A stretch of 34,544 bases of DNA from DAOTXK01 sp034435395 (GTDB lineage: Bacteria > Chloroflexota > Anaerolineae > Aggregatilineales > Ch27). Below the pieces are notes generated by a model. The model saw only the letters and a program-made list of their open reading frames with translations. It searched no databases and was not told the DNA's origin. Positions 7,888 through 16,968 of this stretch are shown piece after piece. A program made the translations under genes and the position numbers. Each line of letters starts with the position of its first letter. Position 1 is the stretch's first letter. The stretch is from NCBI GenBank assembly GCA_034435395.1, contig DAOTXK010000140.1, positions 1 through 34,544 of the forward strand. Direction: 5' to 3'.

Positions 7888-8082
7888 ATGCTCCAGGCAT
7901 CAGCACGTCAACGGTCCCGGCTGGGCTTCTTCGTCGCCCGGTGGCGGGAGCTTCAGCTTCGATTCCGGCGGGTGACTGCCAGTCCTGCCCCTGGCCGCCC
8001 CACCGCGACGGTCCGCCGCCGTTTCCCCATCCCCGCGGACAGGGCCAACCTGTATGCTCATGCCGCCGACGGGGATTTCTAA
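7888..8082 (+). CDS. Small arginine-rich hypothetical protein
   Basis: This is a 64-codon ORF whose ATG is preceded by AAGGGGAG at ideal spacing, about 34 nt after a predicted transcription start. The product is rich in Arg, Ala and Pro (for example RRVTASPAPGRP and ATVRRRF), with no transmembrane segment or recognised motif. It ends 28 bp before the start chosen for the transglutaminase-like gene. It could be a real small protein, a leader ORF for the downstream gene, or chance. The ribosome-binding site is the main support. Confidence 0.4.
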   Translation: MLQASARQRSRLGFFVARWRELQLRFRRVTASPAPGRPTATVRRRFPIPADRANLYAHAADGDF

Positions 8083-8110
8083 CCTTTTGTCGCATCGGAA
8101 AGGTTATACA

Positions 8111-9007
8111 ATGTATTCCCAGGTGCCTTCCTCAGCCCAGGACGTGGCCCTCGATCCTCTGGTCTATTACGCCGCGCCGGGCCTGATGACCGATCCAGGT
8201 GAGCATGGCGATCGGTTGGCCGGGCTGCCCGGCGATATCGACGCCCTGTGTGCGGTCGTGCAGGGCCTGCTGCTCCACATCTTTTGGGCGGAGCGGTATG
8301 GCGTGTCGCTCAGCGAGGAACGTAAGCAGGAGGTGAGCATCCGGCAGGTGGCGGCCATGCTGGCCCGCATTCGGGAGGTGGATGACCGACCGCTGACCGT
8401 CGCCCGCCCGCCGGACAGGCGGCTGGTCGGCAACTGCCGCGATTTTTCGGTCCTGCTGTGCGCCATGCTCCGGCACCAGGGCATCCCGGCCCGCGCCCGG
8501 TGTGGGTTCGGGGCTTACTTCCTGCCTGATCACTATGAAGATCACTGGGTCTGCGAGTACTGGAACGCCGCTGAAGCGCGTTGGGTGCTGGTGGACGCGC
8601 AGCTGGATGATATCCAGCGAGAAGCCCTCCACATCGGCTTCGACCCGCTGGACGTGCCGCGCGATCAGTTTCTGGTCGGCGGGCGGGCGTGGCAGATGTG
8701 CCGGCAGGAGGGCGCCGATCCTGACCGCTTTGGCATCTTTGACATGCACGGCCTGTGGTTCGTCCGGGGTAATGTCGTTCGGGACTTTGTGTCACTCAAC
8801 AAGATCGAGCTGCTGCCGTGGGACGGCTGGGGGCTTATGGTGATGCACGACCAGGACCTGACCCCTGACGACGTGGCGCTGGTGGATGAGATGGCTATCC
8901 TGGCTCTGTCGGATAACCGCGCGTTCGAACGGATACGGACCATGTACATCAGTGACAGCCGTCTGACCATGCCGCCGACCTGGCTGACGGAACATCGCCC
9001 CCTGTAA
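8111..9007 (+). CDS. Transglutaminase-like superfamily protein
   Basis: This 298-residue protein carries a transglutaminase-like cysteine-protease fold. The catalytic triad is visible: Cys in GNCRDFSVLLCAMLRHQGIPAR, His in DHWVCEYW, and Asp in WVLVDAQ. Bacterial members may act as peptidases, amidases or crosslinkers, and no substrate can be inferred. There is no signal peptide, so it is likely cytoplasmic. The frame is open back to an ATG at 8054, but the ATG at 8111 has GGAAAGG 7 bp upstream and was chosen. It is followed by a strong intrinsic terminator at 9076-9109. Confidence 0.88.
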   Translation: MYSQVPSSAQDVALDPLVYYAAPGLMTDPGEHGDRLAGLPGDIDALCAVVQGLLLHIFWAERYGVSLSEERKQEVSIRQVAAMLARIREVDDRPLTVARPPDRRLVGNCRDFSVLLCAMLRHQGIPARARCGFGAYFLPDHYEDHWVCEYWNAAEARWVLVDAQLDDIQREALHIGFDPLDVPRDQFLVGGRAWQMCRQEGADPDRFGIFDMHGLWFVRGNVVRDFVSLNKIELLPWDGWGLMVMHDQDLTPDDVALVDEMAILALSDNRAFERIRTMYISDSRLTMPPTWLTEHRPL

Positions 9008-9075
9008 GCGGCAGCTGGCCCCCGACCGGGCAGGATGGGGTCGGAGGAGCCGATCATGAGCCAGCACGTCACCGC

Positions 9076-9109
9076 GCGGGCGTCCCCCCTTGAGGGGATG
9101 CCCGCTTTT
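9076..9109 (+). terminator. Intrinsic terminator after transglutaminase-like gene
   Basis: GCGGGCGTCCCC (9076-9087) pairs with GGGGATGCCCGC (9094-9105) over 12 bp with a single G-U wobble and a 6-nt loop, followed by TTTT. Its position inside the long upstream frame of the flippase gene argues that the frame is not coding there. Confidence 0.8.
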
Positions 9110-9148
9110 GATCAGGGGCGGATTGAAGATCCGACCTTCTTTGCTGTT

Positions 9149-9176
9149 TTGCCAGACGATCCTTTCCATGTACAAT
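9149..9176 (+). promoter_or_regulatory. Promoter for polysaccharide flippase gene
   Basis: TTGCCA (9149-9154), 16-bp spacer, TACAAT (9171-9176). The predicted transcript starts near 9183 and reaches the ATG at 9215 after about 32 nt. It lies just after a terminator, as expected for a new transcription unit. Confidence 0.55.
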
Positions 9177-9214
9177 CCGTCCGCCTGTATGCGCTGAAGG
9201 CTGACGGGTGCACG

Positions 9215-10753
9215 ATGACGGACGGCACCGCCGCTTTACTGGACGACACATCGGCCCGGAGGGCAGCCCGCAATGCCGCGGCCCTGGCTGTGGCTTCCAT
9301 CGTCGCTAAAGGGGCGCTGTTCCTCTGGCAGCTGGTCCTGAACCGCCTGCTCACCCAGGCGGACTACGGGATATACGGGACCATCGGCGGCATGATGGTC
9401 ATTGCGGCCACCCTGCCGGAGTTTGGCATGGGGCTGATCGTGTTGCGTGACGTGGCGCAGCGCCGCGAGCTGGCCGGGAAAACGCTGAGCGCCACGCTGG
9501 CCATGCAGCCGCTGCTGGCGGCGGTGGCCTACGGCGGGCTGATCCTCGCCGGGGCGCTGCTGGGCTATGACCAGGCGATCCGGGGGCTGCTGCCGCTGGC
9601 GGGCCTGAGCCTGTTTATCGACACCCTGGGCAACATGGTCCACAACCAGCTTCTGGCGCGGGAACAGATGGTCATCCCCTCGATCATCAGCGTGGCGCAC
9701 ATTGGCGCGCTGATCGCCCTGGCCGGGCTGGCGCTGTTGGGCGGCCTGGGGTTGTGGGGGCTTTACTGGGCGACCATCGCGGCGGGCGGTCTGCGGGCGC
9801 TGGCTTACTGGATCACCCTGGTGCGAGCGGGCGTTCGCCTGGCCTGGCCGCTGGATCGGGCGGTGATGGGGGGGCTGTTGATCAACGGCGCGCCGTTGAT
9901 GGTGAATTCATTCCTGGGGACGGCTCACATGCACGTCGATAAGATCATCACCACGGCGACCATCGGCGAAGCCAACACGGCCCTGTTGCTGGCGGCGTTT
10001 GTCGTCGTGGCCGGGGTGGTGGAGTTGCTCAGCACGACGGTGCTGGTGGCGGTGTTCCCGATGATGTCGCGGCAGCATGGTTCCGGGCAGCGGGAGGCGT
10101 TTGACTTTCTGGTGGAAAAGATCGCCTTCCTGACGCTGGTGGTGACGGTGCCGATCGGCGTGGTGACCTCGGCGCTGGCCTCGCCGCTGGTGGCCGTGCT
10201 GTTCAGCCCGCAGTACACCCGCACCACGGACGTGCTGGCGGTGCTGATCTGGTACGGCGTGGTGACGATGATGGCGAACGTCTTCGCCCAGGTGCTGATG
10301 ATCCAGAACCGCCAGTTGCGGCTGCTGGGCATCCGTGCCGGGGGACTGGTATTTAACGTTCTGCTGGCGCTGTTCCTGCTGCCACGCCTGGGCGCGCCAG
10401 GAGCGGCCATCAGCAGCGTGGTGGCGGAGGTTGCGGTGACCGCAATCCTGTTGCGCCACTGGGACACAACCGGGGAACACCGGCGGCGGTTGGGGCCGCG
10501 TGTGCTCCGGTTGGCGGCCGCCGGGGCGATCATGGCCCTGGCGATGGTCGGTATACAGGCGGCGGGGGCAGAGGCGGCCACGCCCGGGAGCCCATTCCTG
10601 CCTCTGGTGGCGCTGGTGGTGGGCGGGGCGGTTTACCTGGCTGCGGTGGGGCTGCTGAGCGTGATCGCGCCGGACGATCGGGGTTTCATCCGGCAGGTAC
10701 TGGTCTCCCTGCCAGGCGGATCGCTGGTGGCGCGGGTGTGGCGTATGGCGTGA
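9215..10753 (+). CDS. Polysaccharide flippase (Wzx/MATE-like, MOP superfamily)
   Basis: This protein of about 512 residues is strongly hydrophobic, with about twelve to fourteen transmembrane segments, and resembles the polysaccharide biosynthesis flippases that move lipid-linked oligosaccharides across the membrane. The N-terminus has the family form ARNAAALAVASIVAKGALFLWQ followed by RLLTQADYGIYG. A second half begins near NGAPLMVNSFLG. The frame is open back to 9035, but that extension overlaps an intrinsic terminator and a promoter, so the internal ATG at 9215 was chosen. The next gene, a hexapeptide acyltransferase, and the convergent O-antigen ligase support a role in surface polysaccharide export. 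Confidence 0.88.
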   Translation: MTDGTAALLDDTSARRAARNAAALAVASIVAKGALFLWQLVLNRLLTQADYGIYGTIGGMMVIAATLPEFGMGLIVLRDVAQRRELAGKTLSATLAMQPLLAAVAYGGLILAGALLGYDQAIRGLLPLAGLSLFIDTLGNMVHNQLLAREQMVIPSIISVAHIGALIALAGLALLGGLGLWGLYWATIAAGGLRALAYWITLVRAGVRLAWPLDRAVMGGLLINGAPLMVNSFLGTAHMHVDKIITTATIGEANTALLLAAFVVVAGVVELLSTTVLVAVFPMMSRQHGSGQREAFDFLVEKIAFLTLVVTVPIGVVTSALASPLVAVLFSPQYTRTTDVLAVLIWYGVVTMMANVFAQVLMIQNRQLRLLGIRAGGLVFNVLLALFLLPRLGAPGAAISSVVAEVAVTAILLRHWDTTGEHRRRLGPRVLRLAAAGAIMALAMVGIQAAGAEAATPGSPFLPLVALVVGGAVYLAAVGLLSVIAPDDRGFIRQVLVSLPGGSLVARVWRMA

Positions 10754-10817
10754 AGGATCGGGGCCTCGACCAAAGCCCATGGGGCGAGCGGTCCTTTGAG
10801 CGGGGGAGGGGGTCGTC

Positions 10818-11447
10818 ATGGCGCGCGAAGCCTCCAGAAACACGGCGTGGCATCTGTTGACCGGAGCGGTACGGATCGCCCTGCGGGAAGTATGGGCGCG
10901 TGTGTATGTCCAGTGGTTACGGTTGAGAGTGGCCGTCTGGGGGGCGTGGGCGCTGGAGCATGCGGTCGCTCATTGTCCGTACTGGCTGACGCTGACAATT
11001 TTGGAGAATTTCGGAGCCGCCATTGGTCCGATGGTCGATTTTCATGGCCGGTTGACATTACATGGCGCGTACGACATGCGCGGCAAGTTAAAGGTCGGTG
11101 CCCAGTGCCACATTGGACCTGGCGTCACGTTTGATCTCACCGGCCCGATAGATTTGCAGGATCGGTGTACGATCTCTCTGAACGCTCAGATATTAACGCA
11201 CCAGGATGTGGGGTATTCGCCTTTGAACAAACGGGCTTATCCGACCACGCGCGCGGGGGTGGTCGTGGAGTATGGCGCGTATATTGGCGCTGGGGCGATC
11301 ATCCTCATGGGCGTCCGGGTCGGTCGATGTAGTGTCGTGGCTGCCGGGGCGGTGGTCCGTGAGGATGTGCCGCCGTATACGGTGGTGGCCGGCATCCCGG
11401 CGCGCGTCATCAAACAGCTTGACCCGGACGCGCTGGAACTTGCCTAG
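10818..11447 (+). CDS. Hexapeptide-repeat acyltransferase
   Basis: This 209-residue protein has a left-handed beta-helix from about residue 65: repeated [LIV]-G-x-x motifs such as IGPMVDFHG, VGAQCHIGPGV and IGAGAIILMGVRVGRCSVVAAGAVV. A His follows in LTHQDVGYSP, a likely catalytic position in WbbJ/maltose O-acetyltransferase-like enzymes. The C-terminus reads YTVVAGIPARVIKQ, the usual closing motif of the family. These enzymes transfer acetyl or other acyl groups from CoA to sugars. A strong GGAGGGGG site precedes the ATG. It lies 64 bp after the flippase gene, likely in the same operon, so modification of an exported sugar is probable. Confidence 0.9.
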   Translation: MAREASRNTAWHLLTGAVRIALREVWARVYVQWLRLRVAVWGAWALEHAVAHCPYWLTLTILENFGAAIGPMVDFHGRLTLHGAYDMRGKLKVGAQCHIGPGVTFDLTGPIDLQDRCTISLNAQILTHQDVGYSPLNKRAYPTTRAGVVVEYGAYIGAGAIILMGVRVGRCSVVAAGAVVREDVPPYTVVAGIPARVIKQLDPDALELA

Positions 11448-11514
11448 CGGGATGGGCCAGTTGTTTTTGGGGACCCGTGGTGGGCGGGCCTGGGGGAGGA
11501 AATTGGTAGCCATG

Positions 11515-14097
11515 TCAACCGGCGGAGCCGCCCTTAGAACCTTGCACTGACTCCGGCCAGTTCTCCAGAAGCGCACGAATCTCCCACAAATAAGGGTCGC
11601 CGTTCAGCAGCGACTGATAGACGCGCCGGGCGGCGTCCAGGTCACCGGCCTGTTCCAACCGCTCCGCCAGCCGCAGCCATGGCTCGTACTGGTAGCGGTA
11701 CAGGGCCGGGGTTCGCGCCTGGGGCAGCTCGTCAAAAGCGGCGACTCGCCCGTAAACGGCCAGGGAAAAATCCTGCCGGGCGAAAAGCGGGGGGACGGCC
11801 CGCGCCAGCATGGCGTTGACGGTGTCGTCGTCCGCGCCTTCCCGTTCCGCCAGGCGGGCCAGGATGTACCAGCTTCGCGTCGCCAGACCCTCGCCGATAA
11901 AAATGGCGGTCCGGGCGGCCTGTTCCGCCGTGATGTCCAGCGGATGGGCAATGCCGTCCCCTTCCAGAGCCATCTCGGCAATGCGCATATAATCGACCCA
12001 GGGCCAGGAGTGATATTCTTCCATAGCCCGAACGAAGTAACAACCCGGACAGGGGGCGATGGTCTCGTCGTTTACCAGCATGGCCCAGTCCCCCAGGTCT
12101 TGCAGCATCCGATAGTCCGCCGTTTCCGGATCGACCCGCCGGGCGATGGCTGTGGCGACCTCCAGATGCCCGGCTTCCACGGCCAGGCGCAGCCCGACCT
12201 CCGGATCGTCGGCGAAGTAGCGGACCGCGTCGGCCAGGATGTCGGCCCGTCCTGGATGGGCCGGGTCGGTCCAGAAGCCGGAAGAACCCAGGCTGTGGTT
12301 GCGGCGCAGCGCTTCAAAATAGGCGGCGCGGGCCTCGTCGGCGCGCCCGGCGGCTTCCAGGTATTCGCCCAGCTTGAGGTGATATCCGCCGGGCACCGGA
12401 TTCCAGGCGATGGCGGCGCGGGCCGCTTCGGCGGCCTCGTCGTAGCGCCCGGCCTGCGCATATAACGCGCCCAGGTTGTGCCAGCCCAGGTCCCAGGTCG
12501 GGTTCAGCCGCTGGCTGGTCTCGTGGGCCATGATCGCCTCTGGCAGGTAAGCGTCCGGGTCTTCAGCGGCCAAACGGCCCAGGATGTAGGCTTCATGAAG
12601 CGGGTACAGAGCCAGCCAGGGGTCGGCAGCGCGGGCCTCGCGAGCGGCGGCCAGAGCGGCTGACAGGTCGCCGCCGCCCAGGGCGCGCATGGCCCCTTCA
12701 TGCGCCAGATTCCCGGCAAATACCGGGAGGAAGGCGGCCTCGGCGACGACGATCACCGCCAGCGCCAGCCCGATCGGCTTGCGATGTCCGGGCCAGGGCT
12801 GGGCCTGAGAGATGGCCTGGGCGCGGGTCACGCCACCGGCGACGGTGTAAGCGGCGATGACCAGGAGAGGCACGATCAGCGGAGTCAGGGTGAACGTGTC
12901 CACCAGACTCTGTATGCCAAAACCCAGCAGCGCGGCCAGCCCGCCCTCCAGGCGTCGCCGCCGTCCGGGAGGCGCGTTCTGCCACTGGTGATGCCAGGTC
13001 CGGGCGAAGGCGACCCCCAGCCAGACCGACACCAGCAGCCCGATGACGCCACTTTCCGCCAGAGTATGCAGGTACAGGTTGTGGGCCGTGACCAGCCGGT
13101 CCTGGGCTTGAGAGAGTTCCGGATCGCCGTAGTACCGTAGCGCGGCCCCGTACTGGAAGGGCCCTACCCCCAGGAGTGGGCGGTCGCGGACCATGTCGAT
13201 AGCGCTACGCCACAGGTCCAGACGGTTGAGGTCGCTGCGGCTCAACGAACCCTGTATGGTGGTGATGAATACCCCGGCCACGAAGGCGATGGCGGCGATG
13301 GTGGCCAGCCCGATCAGCAGGCGACGATCGAGCAGGGGGCGCAGCCGGGCGGGGCATCGCGCCCGGACATCATCTCGGATCAGCCACGTCAACAGCAGGA
13401 TGCCGCTGGAAGTCGCCAGCGCCATCAGCGCGCCGCGCGAGAAGGTCAGCACCAGGACGATGGTCAGCCCTCCAGTCAACAGCCACAGGCCAGCCCGCAG
13501 GTCACGCTGGCGAGCCGTCATCGCCCAGGTCGCGCCCAGGGGAATCAGGGTGGCGGTGAAATTGCCCAGCAGGGTAGAGACGTTGAGGGCCAGCGACAGT
13601 TTATGAATGATCGGGGGGATGGTCAATCCGGCGATGGCTACCCAGTTCTGGGTGAACTGCGGCGACAGCGGTAGCCCAAAATACCAGGCAACAAACTCGA
13701 CCAGACTCAGGATGATGATCACCGCGCTGGCCGTGAACAGCGCCTCCATGATCCAGCGCTGCCGCCCGCGCCGCATCAGATCAACCAGCAGGTAGAAGCC
13801 AAGAATGTGGGCAAAGATCGGCCACCAGTATTCCAGGCTGACGCGGGGGTCCGGCGCAAAGATGGCCGCCACCAGCCATACGCCGCCGGACAGGGCCAGC
13901 GGCAGGTCCAGGGGGGTGGCAGGGAAGCCACGCCTGGTCCGCCACAGGTCGATCAGCCACCCGGCCAGCACCAGCGCAGTGAGCGCCTGATGGACCAGGC
14001 GTAGCAGGGCGGAACGCTCCGTATAAAACGTGCCCCCGATCAGGGTGAAGTAGGTCGTCAGCAGGATGAGGAGCAGACGTTGCCAGCGCAGGCTCAT
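11515..14097 (-). CDS. O-antigen ligase-like membrane protein with C-terminal TPR domain
   Basis: This is an 860-residue fusion. Residues 1 to about 465 hold about ten to twelve transmembrane segments with the O-antigen ligase (Wzy_C) signatures RSDLNRLDLWRSAIDMVRDRPLLG (287-310, shown in part) and AHNLYLHTLAESG (338-350) in the large periplasmic loop. Residues from about 480 to 850 are a soluble tetratricopeptide-repeat region (for example LGWHNLGALYAQAGRYDEAAEAARAAI). WaaL/Wzy-type enzymes transfer or polymerise lipid-linked glycans; the TPR part may bind partners. A TTGCCC-N17-TACCAT promoter lies upstream. It converges with the acyltransferase, 67 bp apart. Ligase versus polymerase activity cannot be decided. 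Confidence 0.88.
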   Translation of the reverse strand: MSLRWQRLLLILLTTYFTLIGGTFYTERSALLRLVHQALTALVLAGWLIDLWRTRRGFPATPLDLPLALSGGVWLVAAIFAPDPRVSLEYWWPIFAHILGFYLLVDLMRRGRQRWIMEALFTASAVIIILSLVEFVAWYFGLPLSPQFTQNWVAIAGLTIPPIIHKLSLALNVSTLLGNFTATLIPLGATWAMTARQRDLRAGLWLLTGGLTIVLVLTFSRGALMALATSSGILLLTWLIRDDVRARCPARLRPLLDRRLLIGLATIAAIAFVAGVFITTIQGSLSRSDLNRLDLWRSAIDMVRDRPLLGVGPFQYGAALRYYGDPELSQAQDRLVTAHNLYLHTLAESGVIGLLVSVWLGVAFARTWHHQWQNAPPGRRRRLEGGLAALLGFGIQSLVDTFTLTPLIVPLLVIAAYTVAGGVTRAQAISQAQPWPGHRKPIGLALAVIVVAEAAFLPVFAGNLAHEGAMRALGGGDLSAALAAAREARAADPWLALYPLHEAYILGRLAAEDPDAYLPEAIMAHETSQRLNPTWDLGWHNLGALYAQAGRYDEAAEAARAAIAWNPVPGGYHLKLGEYLEAAGRADEARAAYFEALRRNHSLGSSGFWTDPAHPGRADILADAVRYFADDPEVGLRLAVEAGHLEVATAIARRVDPETADYRMLQDLGDWAMLVNDETIAPCPGCYFVRAMEEYHSWPWVDYMRIAEMALEGDGIAHPLDITAEQAARTAIFIGEGLATRSWYILARLAEREGADDDTVNAMLARAVPPLFARQDFSLAVYGRVAAFDELPQARTPALYRYQYEPWLRLAERLEQAGDLDAARRVYQSLLNGDPYLWEIRALLENWPESVQGSKGGSAG

Positions 14098-14141
14098 GGC
14101 GGTGTTGTCTCGTCGCCAGCCGAACAGGGTAGACGCGTGTT

Positions 14142-14170
14142 ATGGTACAATCGCGGCATTTTCAGGGCAA
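14142..14170 (-). promoter_or_regulatory. Promoter for O-antigen ligase-like gene
   Basis: On the minus strand TTGCCC (14170-14165), a 17-bp spacer and TACCAT (14147-14142) form a good promoter, with a transcript start near 14135 and a leader of about 38 nt to the ATG at 14097. Confidence 0.5.
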
Positions 14171-14180
14171 GTGGGGTGGG

Positions 14181-14630
14181 TCACTGGTCTTTGTTTTGTT
14201 GTTCGTCAGGGGGCTGGCGGCGCGTCAAAAAGCGCGGCGGCCAGGGCAGCAGGATCAGCAAGAATCCGGGCAGCACCAGCACCACCAGACCGCCCACCAC
14301 AATCCCGTAGGAGATGCCCCGGACGATTTGCTCCGACAAGAAGGTCAGCGTCTCCAGGGTGGTGGAGAGCAGGGAGGCGGCAACCCAGCCGATCACCATC
14401 AGAAAGCCGATAACCCGCCCGCGAGGCAGTTTGTAGCGGATGCCGAGCTGGATCAGGAAGGCGATCAGGGCACAGCCCAGAAAGGCCGCATAGGAGAGCG
14501 GCATCAGCCAGCTCACCCAGGGGTGCTCGCTGCCGAGTATCCAGCTCACGAAGAATAAACCGCCGGACAGCAGCACGCCCAGGAGCAGGATGGCCAAACT
14601 GATCAGGTGTGAGCGCCGTCTGGGTTCCAT
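14181..14630 (-). CDS. Hypothetical four-helix membrane protein
   Basis: This 149-residue protein has four predicted transmembrane segments (about residues 9-30, 40-62, 73-95 and 105-130). It has an Arg-rich N-terminus (MEPRRRSH) and a polar tail (TRRQPPDEQQNKDQ), which places both ends in the cytoplasm by the positive-inside rule. No family motif was recognised. It lies 83 bp upstream of the O-antigen ligase-like gene in the same direction and could share its transcript, though a promoter sits between them. A role in envelope glycan assembly is suggested by position only. Confidence 0.7.
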   Translation of the reverse strand: MEPRRRSHLISLAILLLGVLLSGGLFFVSWILGSEHPWVSWLMPLSYAAFLGCALIAFLIQLGIRYKLPRGRVIGFLMVIGWVAASLLSTTLETLTFLSEQIVRGISYGIVVGGLVVLVLPGFLLILLPWPPRFLTRRQPPDEQQNKDQ

Positions 14631-14853
14631 ACCGTGCCTGTTGCGGGTGATGGGGTGCGGTGTGACCTATGGGCGCGACGACCCATGAGCATGAAGCTGA
14701 CGCTTTTATTATTCCACGAAATTCGCCAGCAGGGGAGGGGACAGTATGAATAACAGCGATGACCCCCGGCGGATGGCGGGGGAACGGGTTACAATCTTCG
14801 CCGGAGTGGCTTGGCATAAATCTTTCCCTGTCGCTCATCAGGAGTAAACAACT

Positions 14854-16005
14854 ATGCCCGATGAACAGGCTGTGCTGGGGGCTTTCCAGGCGCGGGTCGG
14901 ACGACCGGCTCGTATCGTGGCGCGTGCGCCAGGACGAATCAACCTGATCGGCGAACACACCGATTACAACGACGGGTTCGTGCTGCCGATGGCCATCAAC
15001 CGCAGCACGTATGTGGCCCTGGCCCCCCGCGACGACGGCCAGGTGCGGGTGATTTCGCTGGACTTTGACGGCGAGTATACCTTCCCGCTGGGGGATTGGC
15101 GGAGCGAGGCGCATCCTCACTGGACTCGTTACCCGCGCGGGGTGATGTGGCTGCTGGAAGACAGGGGGCACGCGCTCGCCGGGCTGGACATGGTGATCGG
15201 CTCGGAACTGCCTATCGGGGCGGGTGTCAGTTCATCTGCCTCGGTGGAGATAGCGATTCTGGAAGCGGTGCTGGCCCTGCTCGGCGTGACCGAACACACC
15301 CAGGCCGAAAAAGCGCTGATGGGCGTTGAGGTGGAGCATCGGTTTGTCGGCGTGCCGTGCGGGGTGATGGACCAAATGGCGGCGGCGTCCGGCGACGACG
15401 GGCACGCCTTATTGATCGACTGCCGCAGCCTGGAGACCACGCTCGTTCCCGTGCCCGCCCAGGCGGCTGTTGTGGTTATGGACACGGCCAAACGGCGCGG
15501 GCTGATCGATTCAGAGTATGCGCTGCGGCGGCAGCAGTGTGAGGAAGGCGCGCGTCGGTTAGGCGTCCAGGCGTTGCGCGACGTGGCGGTGGCCGACCTG
15601 GAGACGGCGCTACCCAGGCTGCCGCCGGTGATCCAGAAGCGCGTGCGGCACGTGGTGATGGAAAATGCCCGCACCCTCCGGGCAGTGGAGACGCTGCGGG
15701 CGGGCGATCTGGCGGCGACCGGGCGGTTGTTCAACGAAAGCCATGCCAGCCTGCGCGACGATTATGAGGTGAGCTGCCGCGAGCTGGACGTGATGGTTGA
15801 GTTGGCGCAGGCGCAGCTGGGCTGTTATGGGGCGCGGATGAGCGGCGGCGGCTTCGGCGGGTGTGCGGTGGCCCTGGTCGAGCGGGCGCGGGTGGACGGC
15901 TTTGTGGCGGCGGTAGCGCCGGCTTATGAAGCGGCGACGGGCCTCACCCCCGATCTCTACGCCGTCGCTCCGGCGCGGGGCAGCGAAGCGCGTCAGTTGG
16001 GGTAG
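14854..16005 (+). CDS. galK: Galactokinase
   Basis: This 383-residue GHMP kinase phosphorylates galactose at C1 using ATP, the first committed step of the Leloir pathway. The N-terminal galactokinase signature GRINLIGEHTDYNDG spans residues 27-41. The GHMP ATP loop reads LPIGAGVSSSASVE. The third GHMP motif near the C-terminus is MSGGGFGGCAVAL. The catalytic base Asp lies in GVPCGVMDQMA. The ATG follows AGGAG at about 10 bp. A TACAAT (14790-14795) lies upstream without a clear -35. No galT or galE is nearby, and the gene is divergent from the small membrane protein gene. Confidence 0.95.
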   Translation: MPDEQAVLGAFQARVGRPARIVARAPGRINLIGEHTDYNDGFVLPMAINRSTYVALAPRDDGQVRVISLDFDGEYTFPLGDWRSEAHPHWTRYPRGVMWLLEDRGHALAGLDMVIGSELPIGAGVSSSASVEIAILEAVLALLGVTEHTQAEKALMGVEVEHRFVGVPCGVMDQMAAASGDDGHALLIDCRSLETTLVPVPAQAAVVVMDTAKRRGLIDSEYALRRQQCEEGARRLGVQALRDVAVADLETALPRLPPVIQKRVRHVVMENARTLRAVETLRAGDLAATGRLFNESHASLRDDYEVSCRELDVMVELAQAQLGCYGARMSGGGFGGCAVALVERARVDGFVAAVAPAYEAATGLTPDLYAVAPARGSEARQLG

Positions 16006-16037
16006 CGAGGGGCGTCTTCGGCCAGCCCACTGATGCC

Positions 16038-16928
16038 CTACAGATTCCGTCCGAACTTGCCATCGTCCAGAATCTGGCGGTAGGTGGCCTGGAGGGTCAG
16101 ACAGGCGGCCACGTGGAACGGTTCCGGCGCTTCCACGGCGATCACGCCAGCCACGTCAAAGTCGACCAGGACTTGCAGCAGGGCCTGGTACTGGAGGTCT
16201 GCCTGGTTGAGCGGCACGTGCTTTTTTTCGCCTTTGCTGGTGTATTCAATGCCGCTCAGGTGGCAGTGCATATGCTTCAGGGCTGGCTCGCCCAGTTCAG
16301 TGCGAACTTTCGTCAGCGCGGCGGCGAATTCCTCATAGCCGTTGAAGGAGCCATCCCCGGCGCGGGCGTGCAGGTGCGCCCAGTCGATGCACGGCAGCAC
16401 GCCGTCCATTTCCTTGCTGAGCTGCAATAACTCGTCCAGCGTGCCAAACATGGCGCTCTTACCCATCGTCTCCGGGCGCAGGATCACGTCCACCCCTTCC
16501 CCGCGCAGGGTATCCCGAATCTCGATCAACTTCTCCTTGACGCGCTCGTAGACCTGCTCCGGCGGCTGGTCGTGGTAACTGCCGGGATGGAAGACGATGT
16601 CCCGCGCCCCGGCCAGGTAGCCCGCCCGCGCGGCGGCCAGCAGCCGGGCGTCGGACTTTTTCATCAGGTCCGCCGTCTGGCTGTTGAGGTTGATGAAGTA
16701 GGGCGCGTGGACGCTCAGGCTGATGGCATAGGTCTCGGCGGCCGCTTTGATCTCGGCGCAGGTCTGTGCCGTGGCGGATACGCTGCGCACCCAGGCGATC
16801 TCCAGATGGTCCAGCCCCAGGAGGCGCGAGTGCTCAATGGCGCTGGGCGTGCCACTTTTGGGGGTGGTCTGCGGGCTGCCCACCGTGCCGAAGCGGATGG
16901 GGTCTGTTCCTGCTTTTTTCTCAGGCAT
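16038..16928 (-). CDS. Endonuclease IV-like TIM-barrel protein
   Basis: This is a protein of about 296 residues in the xylose-isomerase-like/AP endonuclease family 2 TIM-barrel group. Metal-ligand-type segments are present: SLSVHAPYFINLNS, DIVFHPGSYH, LRPETMGK, CIDWAHLHAR, KHMHCHLSG and VIAVEAPEP. These match the layout of deoxyribonuclease IV (Nfo), which cleaves abasic sites using three zinc ions. LRPET replaces the usual LEN/LET-type segment, so it may be a divergent, archaeal-like member. The start was set at the ATG 16928; a TTG at 16931 is directly adjacent. It follows the M28 peptidase by 40 bp and is likely co-transcribed with it. Confidence 0.8.
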   Translation of the reverse strand: MPEKKAGTDPIRFGTVGSPQTTPKSGTPSAIEHSRLLGLDHLEIAWVRSVSATAQTCAEIKAAAETYAISLSVHAPYFINLNSQTADLMKKSDARLLAAARAGYLAGARDIVFHPGSYHDQPPEQVYERVKEKLIEIRDTLRGEGVDVILRPETMGKSAMFGTLDELLQLSKEMDGVLPCIDWAHLHARAGDGSFNGYEEFAAALTKVRTELGEPALKHMHCHLSGIEYTSKGEKKHVPLNQADLQYQALLQVLVDFDVAGVIAVEAPEPFHVAACLTLQATYRQILDDGKFGRNL

Positions 16929-16968
16929 CAAGGATTCTTGTCCTCTCTCACCTGGCTCAGGTGTACGG

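Noticed and set aside
9035..9214. N-terminal extension of the flippase from 9035
   Set aside because: This stretch contains a perfect terminator hairpin and a promoter, and the translated part has no flippase similarity.
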